This document shows, one piece after another, positions 8,701-16,850 of a DNA stretch of 64,000 bases (within the stretch, counting starts at the first letter, position 1; the number at the start of each line of letters is the position of its first letter). This DNA comes from Pseudomonas sp. Ga0074129 (GTDB taxonomy: Bacteria; Pseudomonadota; Gammaproteobacteria; Pseudomonadales; Pseudomonadaceae), in the NCBI GenBank assembly GCA_001465025.1, contig LNDO01000050.1, positions 17,120-81,119 on the forward strand. The letters are read 5' to 3'. Made by a program: the position numbers and the translations under genes. The notes beneath the pieces were generated by a model. That model saw nothing but the letters and a program-made list of their open reading frames with translations. It did not search any database and was not told the DNA's origin.

Positions 8701-9123
8701 TTAGTTGGCCTGTTGGGCTTTCTCAGCCTTCCAGGCTTTGAATTCAGCCATTTCAGTTTGACGTTCCTGCATTTTTTTCAGCTGCTCGTCGAACGCTTTG
8801 TGTTGTTCGGGTTTGAGCAATGCGCGGATCGCGCTTTGCTGTTTGTCCTGCGCCGCCTTGATCTCGGCTTGCATGGCTTGTTTGTCACTGGCCGACAGTT
8901 TATCCAGGTAGCGCTGAGTGATTTCGTGGCGGCTCTTCATCTCACCGCCCATCAATTTACGGATTTCGCGATGCTGCTCTTTGCTCAAATCAAGCTCTTT
9001 GAACATCCGCGAGCCGTGTTCGCCGCGATGTTCGCCACCGTGACGCGGGCCGCCGTCTGGCATGGCCATCGCCAGGGTTGGCAGGGTTAAGGCCAGCAGT
9101 ACAGCTGTCAGGGTCTTGCGCAT
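8701..9123 (-). CDS. Periplasmic Spy/CpxP-like stress chaperone
   Basis: A 140-residue secreted protein with a clear signal peptide (about residues 1-20, MRKTLTAVLLALTLPTLAMA). A Gly/His-rich stretch follows (about 22-38, with HGGEHRGEHG), then a helical LTXXQ-type region (LDLSKEQHREIRKLM and LLKPEQHKAFDEQLKK). Spy and CpxP bind unfolded envelope proteins, and CpxP also restrains CpxA. The ATG at 9123 has a strong GAGGAGA ribosome site. The frame stays open far upstream, but that part overlaps cpxR antisense and is not coding. It sits between cpxR and cpxA with its own 245-bp upstream region containing a CpxR-like site. Confidence 0.86.
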   Translation of the reverse strand: MRKTLTAVLLALTLPTLAMAMPDGGPRHGGEHRGEHGSRMFKELDLSKEQHREIRKLMGGEMKSRHEITQRYLDKLSASDKQAMQAEIKAAQDKQQSAIRALLKPEQHKAFDEQLKKMQERQTEMAEFKAWKAEKAQQAN

Positions 9124-9204
9124 GGTGTCTCTCCTCGTCTGAAACCGGTGGTTACCGGATGTGCCCAGTCTAGGGAGGTCAAGGTCAGGCGCCGTCAGGG
9201 CTAG

Positions 9205-9220
9205 GTAAAGCTTGGGTAAA
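9205..9220. promoter_or_regulatory. Candidate CpxR binding site upstream of the spy-like gene
   Basis: Two GTAAA boxes (9205-9209 and 9216-9220) form a direct repeat with an 11-bp period. A third GTAAA lies on the other strand at 9238-9242. Enteric CpxR recognises tandem GTAAA boxes about one helical turn apart. The site lies about 85-100 bp before the Spy-like start codon, where an activator site is expected. Spacing is 6 bp rather than the canonical 5. Confidence 0.45.
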
Positions 9221-9368
9221 GAGCGCGGTTGCACTGCTTTACATAGGGTGTTGCTGCCGTTATGTGTTGCAGCTGCGTTAAATAGCGGCTTGCTGCTAAA
9301 AGCTGCGAAGCTCAACAGTTCAAGTCTTCTCTTGGCGATTGTAAAAGCGTGCTGTACCCCAGGCGGTT

Positions 9369-10046
9369 TTAAACGCTGTAGTAATAACCGCGGCTGCGCA
9401 AAGCCAAAATGCGCTGGCGGCCATCGGCATGTGGGCCGAGTTTTTTGCGCAGGTTGCTGACGTGCATGTCCAGGCTGCGGTCGTAAAGGGTGAGTTTGCG
9501 GCCGAGGGCCAATTGCGCCAGTTCCTGTTTGTCCACCGGCTCGCCGGGGTTGTGCAGCAGGGCTTCTAAAATACGGCTTTCTGACAGGGTCAGGAGTACT
9601 TCTTGATCCCCCAGCGTTACCGTGCCGCGTGCCTGGCTGTAATGCAGGTCGCCAAGGTCGAACGGGCTGGTCGGGCTGGCAGGGTGGCTGCGCCTTAAAA
9701 CGGCGCGTAGGCGTGCAGTCAGCTCGCGGGGATCGCATGGCTTGGCCAGGTAATCATCTGCGCCCAGTTCCAAGCCGAGAATTCGGTCCAGCGGCTCGCC
9801 GCGGGCTGAGAGCATCAGCACGGGTAATTCCGGGTGTTCGCTGCGCAGTTGCTTGAGCAGTTCCAGGCCGCTGCCATCGGGCAGCATCACATCCAGCACC
9901 ACAGCGTCTGGGCTGCTCTGGCTTAGAGCCAGGCGAGCGCTGCTGCCATCGTGGCAGGCACTAACCAGAAAGCCTTCCTGGGTCAGCCAAGTGGTCAGCA
10001 GTTCGCAGAGTTCGACGTCGTCGTCGATTAACAGCAGGCTACTCAT
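9369..10046 (-). CDS. cpxR: OmpR-family response regulator, CpxR type
   Basis: A 225-residue two-domain regulator. The receiver (1-115) has the acidic pocket LIDDD, phospho-acceptor Asp52 in VVLDVMLPDG, Ser80, and Lys102 in YLAKPCDP. The C-terminal winged helix (about 130-225) has the usual ending RSRGYYY. It should be phosphorylated by the kinase at 7298-8632 and control envelope-protein quality. It starts 4 bp after the stop of the coiled-coil membrane protein gene, so the two are coupled. The Spy-like gene follows after a gap. Confidence 0.9.
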   Translation of the reverse strand: MSSLLLIDDDVELCELLTTWLTQEGFLVSACHDGSSARLALSQSSPDAVVLDVMLPDGSGLELLKQLRSEHPELPVLMLSARGEPLDRILGLELGADDYLAKPCDPRELTARLRAVLRRSHPASPTSPFDLGDLHYSQARGTVTLGDQEVLLTLSESRILEALLHNPGEPVDKQELAQLALGRKLTLYDRSLDMHVSNLRKKLGPHADGRQRILALRSRGYYYSV

Positions 10047-10050
10047 GGAA

Positions 10051-10458
10051 TTAATTCAGCCACTCGCTTTGTGAGCGCCGGCCTCGGCGCAACAGCGCGC
10101 CGATGATCACGCCCAACAGACCCGCCCCAGCGCCGATGGCAAACCACATTTGCTGCTCACTGATAAAGGCGGGCGCAATGCTGGATTGGGCTTTCTTCAA
10201 CTCCAGTTTAAGCCGCTGATTATCTTGGCGCAGGCGCAGGCGTTGCAGTTGCACGTTTTCACGTTCGCTGGCGCTGCTTTGTAACTCTGCGCCTAGGGCC
10301 TCGCGCTGCTGCTCGCTGATGGCCAGGCGTTGTTCCAACTCATCGATTTGCGCTTGCATAGAAGTAACCTCCGCCAATGGCTGAGGGGGCACTTCTTCGG
10401 CGAAGGCGAGGGGCGCTGTACACAGACTTAGGAGGAGGAACAATGGAGCTGCACGCAT
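10051..10458 (-). CDS. Membrane-anchored coiled-coil protein upstream of cpxR
   Basis: A 135-residue protein with a signal peptide (about 1-20). Its heptad-rich coiled coil spans about residues 30-92 (QIDELEQRLAISEQQREALG onward). One C-terminal membrane helix (about 105-123, WFAIGAGAGLLGVIIGALL) is followed by a basic tail RRGRR. The topology is a periplasmic coiled coil tethered in the inner membrane. It resembles the anchor part of YgiM-like proteins but lacks an SH3 domain. It is the first gene of the unit containing cpxR, with a 4-bp junction, so a role in sensing or buffering envelope stress is plausible but not shown. Confidence 0.8.
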   Translation of the reverse strand: MRAAPLFLLLSLCTAPLAFAEEVPPQPLAEVTSMQAQIDELEQRLAISEQQREALGAELQSSASERENVQLQRLRLRQDNQRLKLELKKAQSSIAPAFISEQQMWFAIGAGAGLLGVIIGALLRRGRRSQSEWLN

Positions 10459-10516
10459 CGGAACTGTTCTCTTGTCGTTATTATTGGCTGTTCAGCGGAT
10501 GAGCGAACCGTGTGAG

Positions 10517-10816
10517 TTAGGGCAAAACCCGCTTGAAGGGTTTTACCATAACATTGGCGTATACACCGGCCGCCCGGTAAGGGTCTGCGTTGGCCCATTG
10601 TTCAGCGGCGCGCAGGGATTCGAATTCGGCAACGATCAAACTGCCAGAAAACCCGGCCGGTCCCGGATCGTTGCTGTCGATGGCGGGATGTGGCCCCGCA
10701 AGAATCAGGCGGCCTTCGGTTTTCAATTGTTCCAGGCGAGCAAGGTGCGCAGGGCGCGCAGCAAGGCGGCTTTCCAGGGAATTTGCCACGTCGGTGGCCA
10801 TGATCGCGTAGAGCAT
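10517..10816 (-). CDS. YciI family protein
   Basis: A 99-residue ferredoxin-like-fold protein of the YciI family. It starts MLYAIMATD and has the conserved [11 protein letters not shown] segment with the His, and [12 protein letters not shown] with the Asp that forms the putative active-site dyad. The ATG at 10816 has AAGGA six bases upstream. A longer reading frame upstream is not conserved in character. The biological reaction of YciI proteins is unresolved. The gene lies 58 bp upstream of the coiled-coil/cpxR unit in the same direction and diverges from the PHP gene. Confidence 0.88.
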   Translation of the reverse strand: MLYAIMATDVANSLESRLAARPAHLARLEQLKTEGRLILAGPHPAIDSNDPGPAGFSGSLIVAEFESLRAAEQWANADPYRAAGVYANVMVKPFKRVLP

Positions 10817-10966
10817 TTCAATCCTTAATTGGGTTGAGGGCGCGGGCTGCGGCTGCTGAGAAAAGCAGGCTATACAGCCGACGTCGAGGAAAAACCGGCG
10901 CAAGCCAGCAAGAATCCACATCTACCGGCATAATAACAAACATAAATGACTCGGAAAGTGCCACCT

Positions 10967-11830
10967 ATGGACGTTGATTTACATTGCCACAGTACGGCTT
11001 CTGACGGCGCGCTTGCACCCGCAATGGTGGTGGCGCGGGCGTTTGAGCGCGGTGTGCGCGTCCTGGCGCTGACTGACCACGACACCCTTGATGGCCTGGG
11101 TGAAGCCAGCGAAGCCGCACGCGAACTGGGGATGCGGTTGATCAACGGCATCGAATTGTCCTGCACCTGGGGCGGGGCCACCATTCATGTGCTGGGTTAT
11201 GCCTTTAATCGTGACGCGCCGGCATTGCAGCAGTCGATTGCCGAATTGCACGAGGGGCGCTGGCTGCGCGCCGTGGAAATTGGTAAACGCCTTGAGGCCA
11301 AAGGCATGCCTGGTGCGCTGGAGGGCGCGCGCGCTCTACAGCAAGCGTTGGGCGACAGCGGTAATGCGCCGGCGCGGCCCCATTTTGCCGACTTTCTGGT
11401 GCAGGCAGGCTACGTCAAAGACCGCGCCGAAGCGTTTCGTAAATGGCTTGGCTCGGGCAAACTGGGTGACGTCAAGCAGCATTGGCCGGAGCTGGCGCAG
11501 GCCGTTGATACGTTGCGTCGGGCCGGTGCGTGGGTCAGTTTGGCGCATCCTTGGCAATACGATTTCACCCGCACCAAACGGCGCAAGCTGGTGGCGGATT
11601 TTGTCGCGGCAGGCGGGCACTCGCTCGAGGTGGTCAATGGCATGCAGCCCGCCGAGCAGGTTGGCAGCTTGGCGATTCTGGCCCGCGAATTTGGCACATT
11701 CGTAACCGCCGGCAGTGATTTTCATGCGCCGGGCTTATGGTCAGAACTGGGCGTTTATCGTCCTATACCAGAAGATTTACCGCCCCTCTGGGCACGGTTT
11801 CAGCATGTCCAGCAGCCCACAACAGTGTGA
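10967..11830 (+). CDS. PHP-domain phosphoesterase, RNase AM (YciV/TrpH) type
   Basis: A 287-residue metal-dependent PHP phosphoesterase. In E. coli the homologue (YciV, RNase AM) trims 5' ends of rRNA and degrades short oligonucleotides. The metal ligands are in order: DLHCHSTASDG at the N terminus, LALTDHDT, GIELSC, a later HPW and the C-terminal GSDFHAPG. The ATG at 10967 has GGAAAG eight bases upstream. An ATG 21 bases earlier has no ribosome site. The YciO-type gene begins 13 bp after the stop, and the same pairing is seen in many gammaproteobacteria. Confidence 0.9.
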   Translation: MDVDLHCHSTASDGALAPAMVVARAFERGVRVLALTDHDTLDGLGEASEAARELGMRLINGIELSCTWGGATIHVLGYAFNRDAPALQQSIAELHEGRWLRAVEIGKRLEAKGMPGALEGARALQQALGDSGNAPARPHFADFLVQAGYVKDRAEAFRKWLGSGKLGDVKQHWPELAQAVDTLRRAGAWVSLAHPWQYDFTRTKRRKLVADFVAAGGHSLEVVNGMQPAEQVGSLAILAREFGTFVTAGSDFHAPGLWSELGVYRPIPEDLPPLWARFQHVQQPTTV

Positions 11831-11843
11831 TCAGGATGTCAGT

Positions 11844-12473
11844 GTGAGCCAATTCTTCCAGATTCATCCGGAAAACCCGCAAGCGCGGCTGATCAAACAA
11901 GCTGCCGAGATCATTCGTAACGGCGGCGTTGTGGTGTACCCCACCGATTCCTCGTATGCCGTCGGCTGTCACCTGGGTGATAAAAGTGCAGTGGAGCGCA
12001 TTCGCCGCCTGCGCCAGTTGGATGACAAACACAACTTCACCCTAGTCTGCCGTGACCTCTCGCAACTGAGCACCTTTGCCAAGGTTGATACCGCCGCCTT
12101 CCGCTTGCTCAAGAGCCACACGCCGGGGCCTTACACCTTTATTCTCAATGCCACCCGTGAAGTGCCGCGTATGGTGCTGCACGCCAAACGCCGCACCATT
12201 GGTCTGCGCGTGCCAAGCCAGCCGATTGCCCTGGCTCTGCTGGCCGAGTTGGATGAGCCGCTGATGAGCGTCAGCCTGATTATGCCCGGCGAGACGCTGC
12301 CCATGAGCGACCCCTATGAAATGCGCCAGATGCTTGAGCATCAGGTCGACCTGATTATTGATGGCGGCTTTGGTGGCATGGAAGCCTCCACGGTCGTCAG
12401 CTTGCTAGATGACCAGCCCGAGATCATCAGGGTCGGTTGCGGCGACCCTGCACCTTTTACCAGTAGCCGTTGA
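11844..12473 (+). CDS. YciO/YrdC (Sua5-like) family protein
   Basis: A 209-residue single-domain protein of the Sua5/YrdC/YciO family. It starts with GTG (MSQFFQIHPENPQA), with AGGA seven bases before. Typical motifs are GGVVVYPTDSSYAVGC, KHNFTLVCRDLSQLS and HTPGPYTFILNAT, with TIGLRVPS further on. It lacks the extra C-terminal Sua5 domain. TsaC/Sua5 relatives make threonylcarbamoyl-AMP for tRNA t6A, but members of this YciO branch have low activity, and their role is uncertain. It is probably cotranscribed with the PHP gene. Confidence 0.85.
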   Translation: MSQFFQIHPENPQARLIKQAAEIIRNGGVVVYPTDSSYAVGCHLGDKSAVERIRRLRQLDDKHNFTLVCRDLSQLSTFAKVDTAAFRLLKSHTPGPYTFILNATREVPRMVLHAKRRTIGLRVPSQPIALALLAELDEPLMSVSLIMPGETLPMSDPYEMRQMLEHQVDLIIDGGFGGMEASTVVSLLDDQPEIIRVGCGDPAPFTSSR

Positions 12474-12480
12474 GCCTGGT

Positions 12481-12486
12481 TATAAT
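12481..12486 (+). promoter_or_regulatory. -10 box (TATAAT) ahead of scpA
   Basis: A perfect TATAAT lies 82 bp upstream of the scpA start, just after the preceding stop codon. No good -35 hexamer stands at 16-18 bp (TTTACC is 19 bp away), so this is only a candidate promoter. Confidence 0.35.
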
Positions 12487-12567
12487 CGTCGCCGATCTTC
12501 ATGCTAATGCCGCCTATCGTGCGGCAGCCGCCCCTGTTCTGCATGATCGCGGCAGCGAACCTTGAGT

Positions 12568-13398
12568 ATGTCCATGTCCAGCGCCCCTCAAGAACACCCC
12601 GACAGTCAGGCCAATGCCCAGCAGGAGCTGCCATTTGCCTTGGTCTATGGTCAGGCGGTCACCGAAATGCCGCTGGACCTGTATATCCCGCCGGATGCCC
12701 TTGAGGTGTTTCTCGAAGCCTTCGAAGGCCCGCTGGACCTGCTGCTGTACCTGATTCGCAAACAAAACATCGACGTGCTGGACATCCCCGTGGCGGAAAT
12801 CACCCGTCAGTACATGGGCTATGTCGAGCTGATGCAGTCGGTGCGCCTGGAGTTGGCAGCGGAGTACCTGGTGATGGCCGCCATGCTCGCCGAGATTAAA
12901 TCGCGCATGTTGTTGCCGCGCTCCAGTGAAGTTGAGGCTGAAGAAGACGACCCTCGCGCCGAGTTGATTCGCCGCTTGCAAGAGTACGAGCGCTACAAGG
13001 CGGCTGCAGAGGGCATTGATGGCTTGAGCCGGGTTGGGCGTGACCTGACGGTGCCACGGTTGGACGCGCCCGAAGCGCGGGCGCGCAAGCTGCTGCCGGA
13101 TGTCAGTCTGGAAGAGGTGCTGCTGTCGATGGCCGAAGTGCTGCGCCGCGCTGATATGTTCGAGAGCCACCAGGTCACCCGCGAGGCGTTGTCGACTCGC
13201 GAACGAATGAGTGAGGTGCTGGAGCGACTCAAAGGCGGTGAGTTTGTGCCTTTTGTCAGCCTTTTTAGCGCCGATGAAGGCAGACTTGGGGTGGTGGTGA
13301 CCTTTATGGCGGTACTGGAATTGATCAAGGAGTCATTGGTCGAGCTGGTACAAAATGAGGCTTTCGGGCCCATCCATGTGCGTGCGCGGGCTGAATAA
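12568..13398 (+). CDS. scpA: Segregation and condensation protein A
   Basis: The kleisin subunit of the SMC-ScpAB complex (or its MksB-independent equivalent in pseudomonads), which bridges SMC heads and helps compact and segregate the chromosome. The 276-residue protein has the N-terminal kleisin motif FEGPLDLLLYLIRKQNIDVL, the middle helical region EYLVMAAMLAEIKSRMLLP, and the C-terminal winged helix (VVVTFMAVLELIKESLVEL). An Asp/Gln-rich leader of about 40 residues precedes the first domain. Several in-frame starts are close together (TTG 12562, ATG 12568, ATG 12574), and 12568 is a choice, not a proof. scpB follows after 2 bp. Confidence 0.9.
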   Translation: MSMSSAPQEHPDSQANAQQELPFALVYGQAVTEMPLDLYIPPDALEVFLEAFEGPLDLLLYLIRKQNIDVLDIPVAEITRQYMGYVELMQSVRLELAAEYLVMAAMLAEIKSRMLLPRSSEVEAEEDDPRAELIRRLQEYERYKAAAEGIDGLSRVGRDLTVPRLDAPEARARKLLPDVSLEEVLLSMAEVLRRADMFESHQVTREALSTRERMSEVLERLKGGEFVPFVSLFSADEGRLGVVVTFMAVLELIKESLVELVQNEAFGPIHVRARAE

Positions 13399-13400
13399 GC

Positions 13401-14192
13401 ATGAACCTTAACGAACCTCGTGAGCTGGCCAGCCTGCTCGAAGCCTTTCTGCTGGCATCCGGCAAACCTCAGTCGCTTGAACGACTGTACGAGCTGTTTG
13501 AAGAGGCAGAGCGGCCAGATCCGGCCGTTTTCAAAAAAGCCCTGAGCCACTTGAGTAAATCCTGTGAAGGGCGCGCCTTCGAGCTTATCGAGGTGGCCTC
13601 CGGCTTCCGTCTGCAGGTGCGCGAGCGTTTCGCCCCCTGGGTCGGCCGCCTGTGGGAAGAGCGTCCGCAGCGCTATTCGCGCGCTATGCTGGAAACCCTG
13701 GCGCTAATTGCCTACCGCCAACCCATCACCCGTGGTGAGATTGAAGACGTGCGCGGTGTGGCGGTTAACAGCCACATTGTTAAAACCCTGTTGGAGCGCG
13801 AGTGGATTCGTGTGGTGGGCCACCGCGATGTGCCGGGTAGGCCGGCGATGTTCGCCACCACCAAGGCTTTTCTTGATCACTTCAATTTGAAAAGTCTTGA
13901 TGAATTACCGCCCTTGGCAGCCCTGCGTGAGCTGGAGCCTGAGCCGGTACTGGCCTTCGAGGATGACCTGGAAGCGCCGCAAAGCTTGCAGGCCCGTGCT
14001 GACCTGGCTTTGGCCGATGAGCCAGCGGTTGAGGCGAGCGAGGAAACCAGCTTTAGCAGCCTGTTGGCTGAACTGGACTCGATGGAGTTGGGTTTGAAAA
14101 CCGACTTCGATGATTTGCCTGAGCAGGACGATGAGCTTGACGAAGCCGATGAGCCTCACGAAACCCTGGATAAAGAGCAGCTGCCTGACTGA
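13401..14192 (+). CDS. scpB: Segregation and condensation protein B
   Basis: The ScpB partner of ScpA. It forms dimers that sit on the ScpA kleisin and stabilise the SMC complex. The 263-residue protein has two winged-helix domains in about the first 180 residues (LLEAFLLASGKPQSLERL and ALIAYRQPITRGEIEDVRG are recognisable). A tail of about 80 residues rich in Glu, Asp and Leu follows and looks disordered. It starts 2 bp after scpA, so the two are translationally linked. The 277-bp gap downstream holds a palindromic repeat and the rluB leader. Confidence 0.9.
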   Translation: MNLNEPRELASLLEAFLLASGKPQSLERLYELFEEAERPDPAVFKKALSHLSKSCEGRAFELIEVASGFRLQVRERFAPWVGRLWEERPQRYSRAMLETLALIAYRQPITRGEIEDVRGVAVNSHIVKTLLEREWIRVVGHRDVPGRPAMFATTKAFLDHFNLKSLDELPPLAALRELEPEPVLAFEDDLEAPQSLQARADLALADEPAVEASEETSFSSLLAELDSMELGLKTDFDDLPEQDDELDEADEPHETLDKEQLPD

Positions 14193-14249
14193 GGGCGCGT
14201 AGGGCGCAGATGGGCGCTAACCCATCCATTCTTCGGCCAGCGATCGGTG

Positions 14250-14311
14250 GTAGCCCGGATAAGCCCTGGCGCAATCCGGGATAGCAGCTCCCCGGATTTC
14301 ATCCGGGCTAC
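14250..14311. repeat. REP-like inverted repeat between scpB and rluB
   Basis: The outer arms GTAGCCCGGAT (14250-14260) and ATCCGGGCTAC (14301-14311) enclose a second pair, AATCCGGG (14273-14280) and CCCGGATT (14291-14298). It is the same family as the perfect copy at 19181-19248. It could stabilise or end scpB transcripts. Confidence 0.85.
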
Positions 14312-14469
14312 GGTAACTGCGCGAAGCGCTGACTGTCAGCAAGGCTGACGACTGCTCGTCTGCCCGCGCGCCTCAATTCGTGCTAATAGGTTAGCTTTCG
14401 CGTATGCTCCGCGCCCCTTCGACGGCTTGAGTCGTCCAATCACTAAAGAAAACACCGGGAGGTGCCCAG

Positions 14470-15648
14470 ATGAGTGAATCCGAAGAATACACCCCAGCAG
14501 GCGAAAAACTGCAGAAAGTCATGGCGCGCATGGGCCTGGCTTCACGCCGTGAAATCGAAGACTGGATTACCGCTGGCCGCGTTAAGGTCAATGGTGCAGT
14601 CGCCAGCCTTGGCGTGCGCGTCGACCTGCACGATGCGATTGCCGTCGATGGCAAAGTGATTCGCCGCGAAGAATCCGCCGAAAGCGTGCGCCGCGTGATC
14701 ATTTACAACAAACCCGAAGGCGAGATCTGCACCCGTGACGACCCAGAAGGCCGTCCGACCGTGTTCGATCGCCTGCCACGGCCAAAAGACGGCCGCTGGA
14801 TCAACATCGGTCGCCTCGACATCAACACCACCGGTTTGCTGATGTTCACCACCGATGGTGAGTTGGCCAACCGTTTGATGCACCCGTCCTACCAGATGGA
14901 CCGCGAATACGCCGTGCGCGTGCGTGGCGAAGTCGACGAAGAGATGATTGAGCGCCTGAAAGCCGGCGTGATGCTCGAAGACGGCCCAGCCAAGTTCACC
15001 GACATCAAGGTCGCGCCGGGCGGCGTAGGTTTCAACCATTGGTACCACTGCGTGGTCATGGAAGGCCGCAACCGCGAAGTGCGTCGCCTGTGGGAATCCC
15101 AAGGCGTGGTGGTCAGCCGTCTGAAGCGCGTGCGTTTCGGCCCGGTGTTTATCACCTCGGACCTGACCATGGGCCGCTGGCGCGAAATGAGCCAGCGCGA
15201 AGTGGATATCCTCAGCGAAGAAGTCGGCCTCAAGCCCGTCGCTTTGCCGGATATGAAGGAAAAAGCCCGCGACAAAATTGACCGTCTGCAGCGCAAATCG
15301 GCCAAGCCGGTTGGCCGTGCTGCGCGCCCTGAGCGGACCCTGCGTCCGGCCCATGGTGGCGGTTCGGCAGCGGGTGGCGATCAGGGTCGTTCGCGTCCTG
15401 CGCGTGGTGAAGGTAGCGAGCGTCCGACACGCAGTCCGCGTGCTGATCAGGGTAAAGGTACGCCGGTGGCTGAGCGTCCAAGCGACGTCAACAAGAAGCG
15501 TCCGGCCAAGCCCGGTGCGCAGCGCCCTAGCGTTGAATTGACCGAGCGCCCCTCGCGCAAGCCTGCCGGTGCCCCGGTTAAGCGTCGCAGCCAGCCGGGC
15601 CGAGAAGGTCAGCGCCCTGGCTTTGGGCGTGATCGCAAGCCTGAATAA
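14470..15648 (+). CDS. rluB: 23S rRNA pseudouridine synthase RluB
   Basis: Makes pseudouridine at position 2605 (E. coli numbering) of 23S rRNA. The 392-residue protein has an N-terminal S4 RNA-binding domain (about 12-60, KLQKVMARMGLASRREIEDW) and the RsuA-type catalytic domain with Asp117 in GRLDINTTGLLMF. The last 130 residues are a low-complexity basic tail rich in Arg, Pro, Gly and Lys, probably disordered and RNA-binding. Such tails are common in pseudomonad RluB. The ATG follows a good GGGAGGTG ribosome site. A strong bidirectional terminator comes right after the stop. Confidence 0.92.
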   Translation: MSESEEYTPAGEKLQKVMARMGLASRREIEDWITAGRVKVNGAVASLGVRVDLHDAIAVDGKVIRREESAESVRRVIIYNKPEGEICTRDDPEGRPTVFDRLPRPKDGRWINIGRLDINTTGLLMFTTDGELANRLMHPSYQMDREYAVRVRGEVDEEMIERLKAGVMLEDGPAKFTDIKVAPGGVGFNHWYHCVVMEGRNREVRRLWESQGVVVSRLKRVRFGPVFITSDLTMGRWREMSQREVDILSEEVGLKPVALPDMKEKARDKIDRLQRKSAKPVGRAARPERTLRPAHGGGSAAGGDQGRSRPARGEGSERPTRSPRADQGKGTPVAERPSDVNKKRPAKPGAQRPSVELTERPSRKPAGAPVKRRSQPGREGQRPGFGRDRKPE

Positions 15649-15665
15649 GGCTTGTGCTGGAGACA

Positions 15666-15693
15666 AAAAAGGCGACCTTCGTGTCGCCTTTTT
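15666..15693. terminator. Bidirectional intrinsic terminator between rluB and the GGDEF gene
   Basis: The perfect hairpin AAAAAGGCGAC/GTCGCCTTTTT has a short CTTCGT loop, U-tracts on both strands, and lies between two convergent genes. Confidence 0.92.
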
Positions 15694-15707
15694 GCTGCGT
15701 GATGATT

Positions 15708-16634
15708 TTAGCCCGCCATCGACAGACGGTTACGGCCTTCGCGCTTGGATACATAAAGCGCGCTGTCGGCGCGGCGCAGCAGGCTGTCCATCGACTCACC
15801 CGGCAGCAGGGTGGCGCAACCCAGGCTAACCGACATTTCAATGGCGCGGTTTTCCACCAGGTATTGAACGCCCAGTACGGCCATGCGCAGGCGTTCACCG
15901 ACCATTGAGGCGGCTTCGCGGCTGGTGTTGGAGAGCAGCACGACAAACTCTTCGCCGCCATAACGAAACACCATGTCCACGTTACGCAGGCTGTCTTTTA
16001 ATGCGTTGGCAACGGCGATCAGGGCTTGGTCGCCAATGATGTGGCCGTGGCTGTCATTGATGCGTTTGAAATGATCGATATCAACCATCAGTACAGACAG
16101 CGGTTGCAGGGTACGTTTGGCGATATCCACTTCACGCTTGAGCGTTTGCTGCAGGGCCACGCGGTTGCCGGTTGCAGTTAGTGGGTCGCGCAGCGCAGTT
16201 TGCAGGGCCGCACGGTAGAGTAGGGCGTTTCGCAGCGGGAACAGCAGGCTGGCCAGCAGCGATTCGAGCTGGGCCAGTTCTTCTTCGCTGAAGCGCTGGT
16301 TGCGCCGGAAGGTCAGTTCGCCGAGGAACTCGCCGTCGTGATTGAGGCGGTAACCGGCTGAGTGATTGCCGCGCTCGCCCAGGTCCAGGCGCAGATCGCA
16401 CGAGGCCAATTGATAGCTCAGGGCGTTGAGTGGCACCAGGCGCTGCACTTCGCTGTAGAACAGTTCGAGGATCCGTTCGGCTTCCAGTGATGTTTGCAGG
16501 CGCAGACTCAGCTGCTGACGCAGTTGCGCCAGGCTCACGGGCTTGAGGGTCTTTTGAATGCGACCGGCATAGCCGAGGCGCTGCAGTTTGGCAGCGTCGA
16601 AATCAATGGTGTTGGATTGGTTGTGCGTGGCCAT
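15708..16634 (-). CDS. Diguanylate cyclase (GGDEF domain)
   Basis: A soluble 308-residue protein that should make cyclic di-GMP from GTP. The first 140 residues form a GAF-like sensory region, with no membrane helix seen. The GGDEF domain follows, with the active-site GGEEF at 226-230 and the metal residue in VLMVDIDHFKRIND. An inhibitory I-site RxxD is present (R217-D220, five residues before GGEEF), so product inhibition is expected. Its promoter lies in the 16635-16850 gap. The ligand of the N-terminal domain is not evident. Confidence 0.91.
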   Translation of the reverse strand: MATHNQSNTIDFDAAKLQRLGYAGRIQKTLKPVSLAQLRQQLSLRLQTSLEAERILELFYSEVQRLVPLNALSYQLASCDLRLDLGERGNHSAGYRLNHDGEFLGELTFRRNQRFSEEELAQLESLLASLLFPLRNALLYRAALQTALRDPLTATGNRVALQQTLKREVDIAKRTLQPLSVLMVDIDHFKRINDSHGHIIGDQALIAVANALKDSLRNVDMVFRYGGEEFVVLLSNTSREAASMVGERLRMAVLGVQYLVENRAIEMSVSLGCATLLPGESMDSLLRRADSALYVSKREGRNRLSMAG

Positions 16635-16816
16635 GAAGCTCTACCTCTAGCGCTGTACGCGTCGATGAGTAGGCTTCAGCGAAAACCATGCCAGTTTTCG
16701 TTTTTTGCTTAAATCGCTTTTATTTCAGTCACTTGGCGCTGTGTGCCGGTGCGGGGCGGCAAACCTTTGCCGGTTAACTGGCAGCGCTGCTGGCAATCTG
16801 ATGCCAGTCAACTGCA

Positions 16817-16840
16817 TCGCCGCCAGAAAACTGGCGGCGA
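16817..16840 (-). terminator. Hairpin downstream of yciK
   Basis: A perfect 10-bp stem (TCGCCGCCAG/CTGGCGGCGA) with a 4-base loop lies 11 bp after the yciK stop. There is no U-tract, so it may be an mRNA-stabilising hairpin or a weak terminator. The rest of the 16635-16850 gap shows no gene. Confidence 0.42.
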
Positions 16841-16850
16841 CGTGGGCTGG

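Noticed and set aside
9124-9738. Upstream extension of the Spy-like reading frame
   Set aside because: The extension overlaps cpxR in another frame, while the ATG at 9123 has both a strong ribosome site and a signal peptide directly after it.
14542-15666. Open frame of 374 codons opposite rluB
   Set aside because: Composition-driven shadow of the basic rluB tail, which also runs through the bidirectional terminator.
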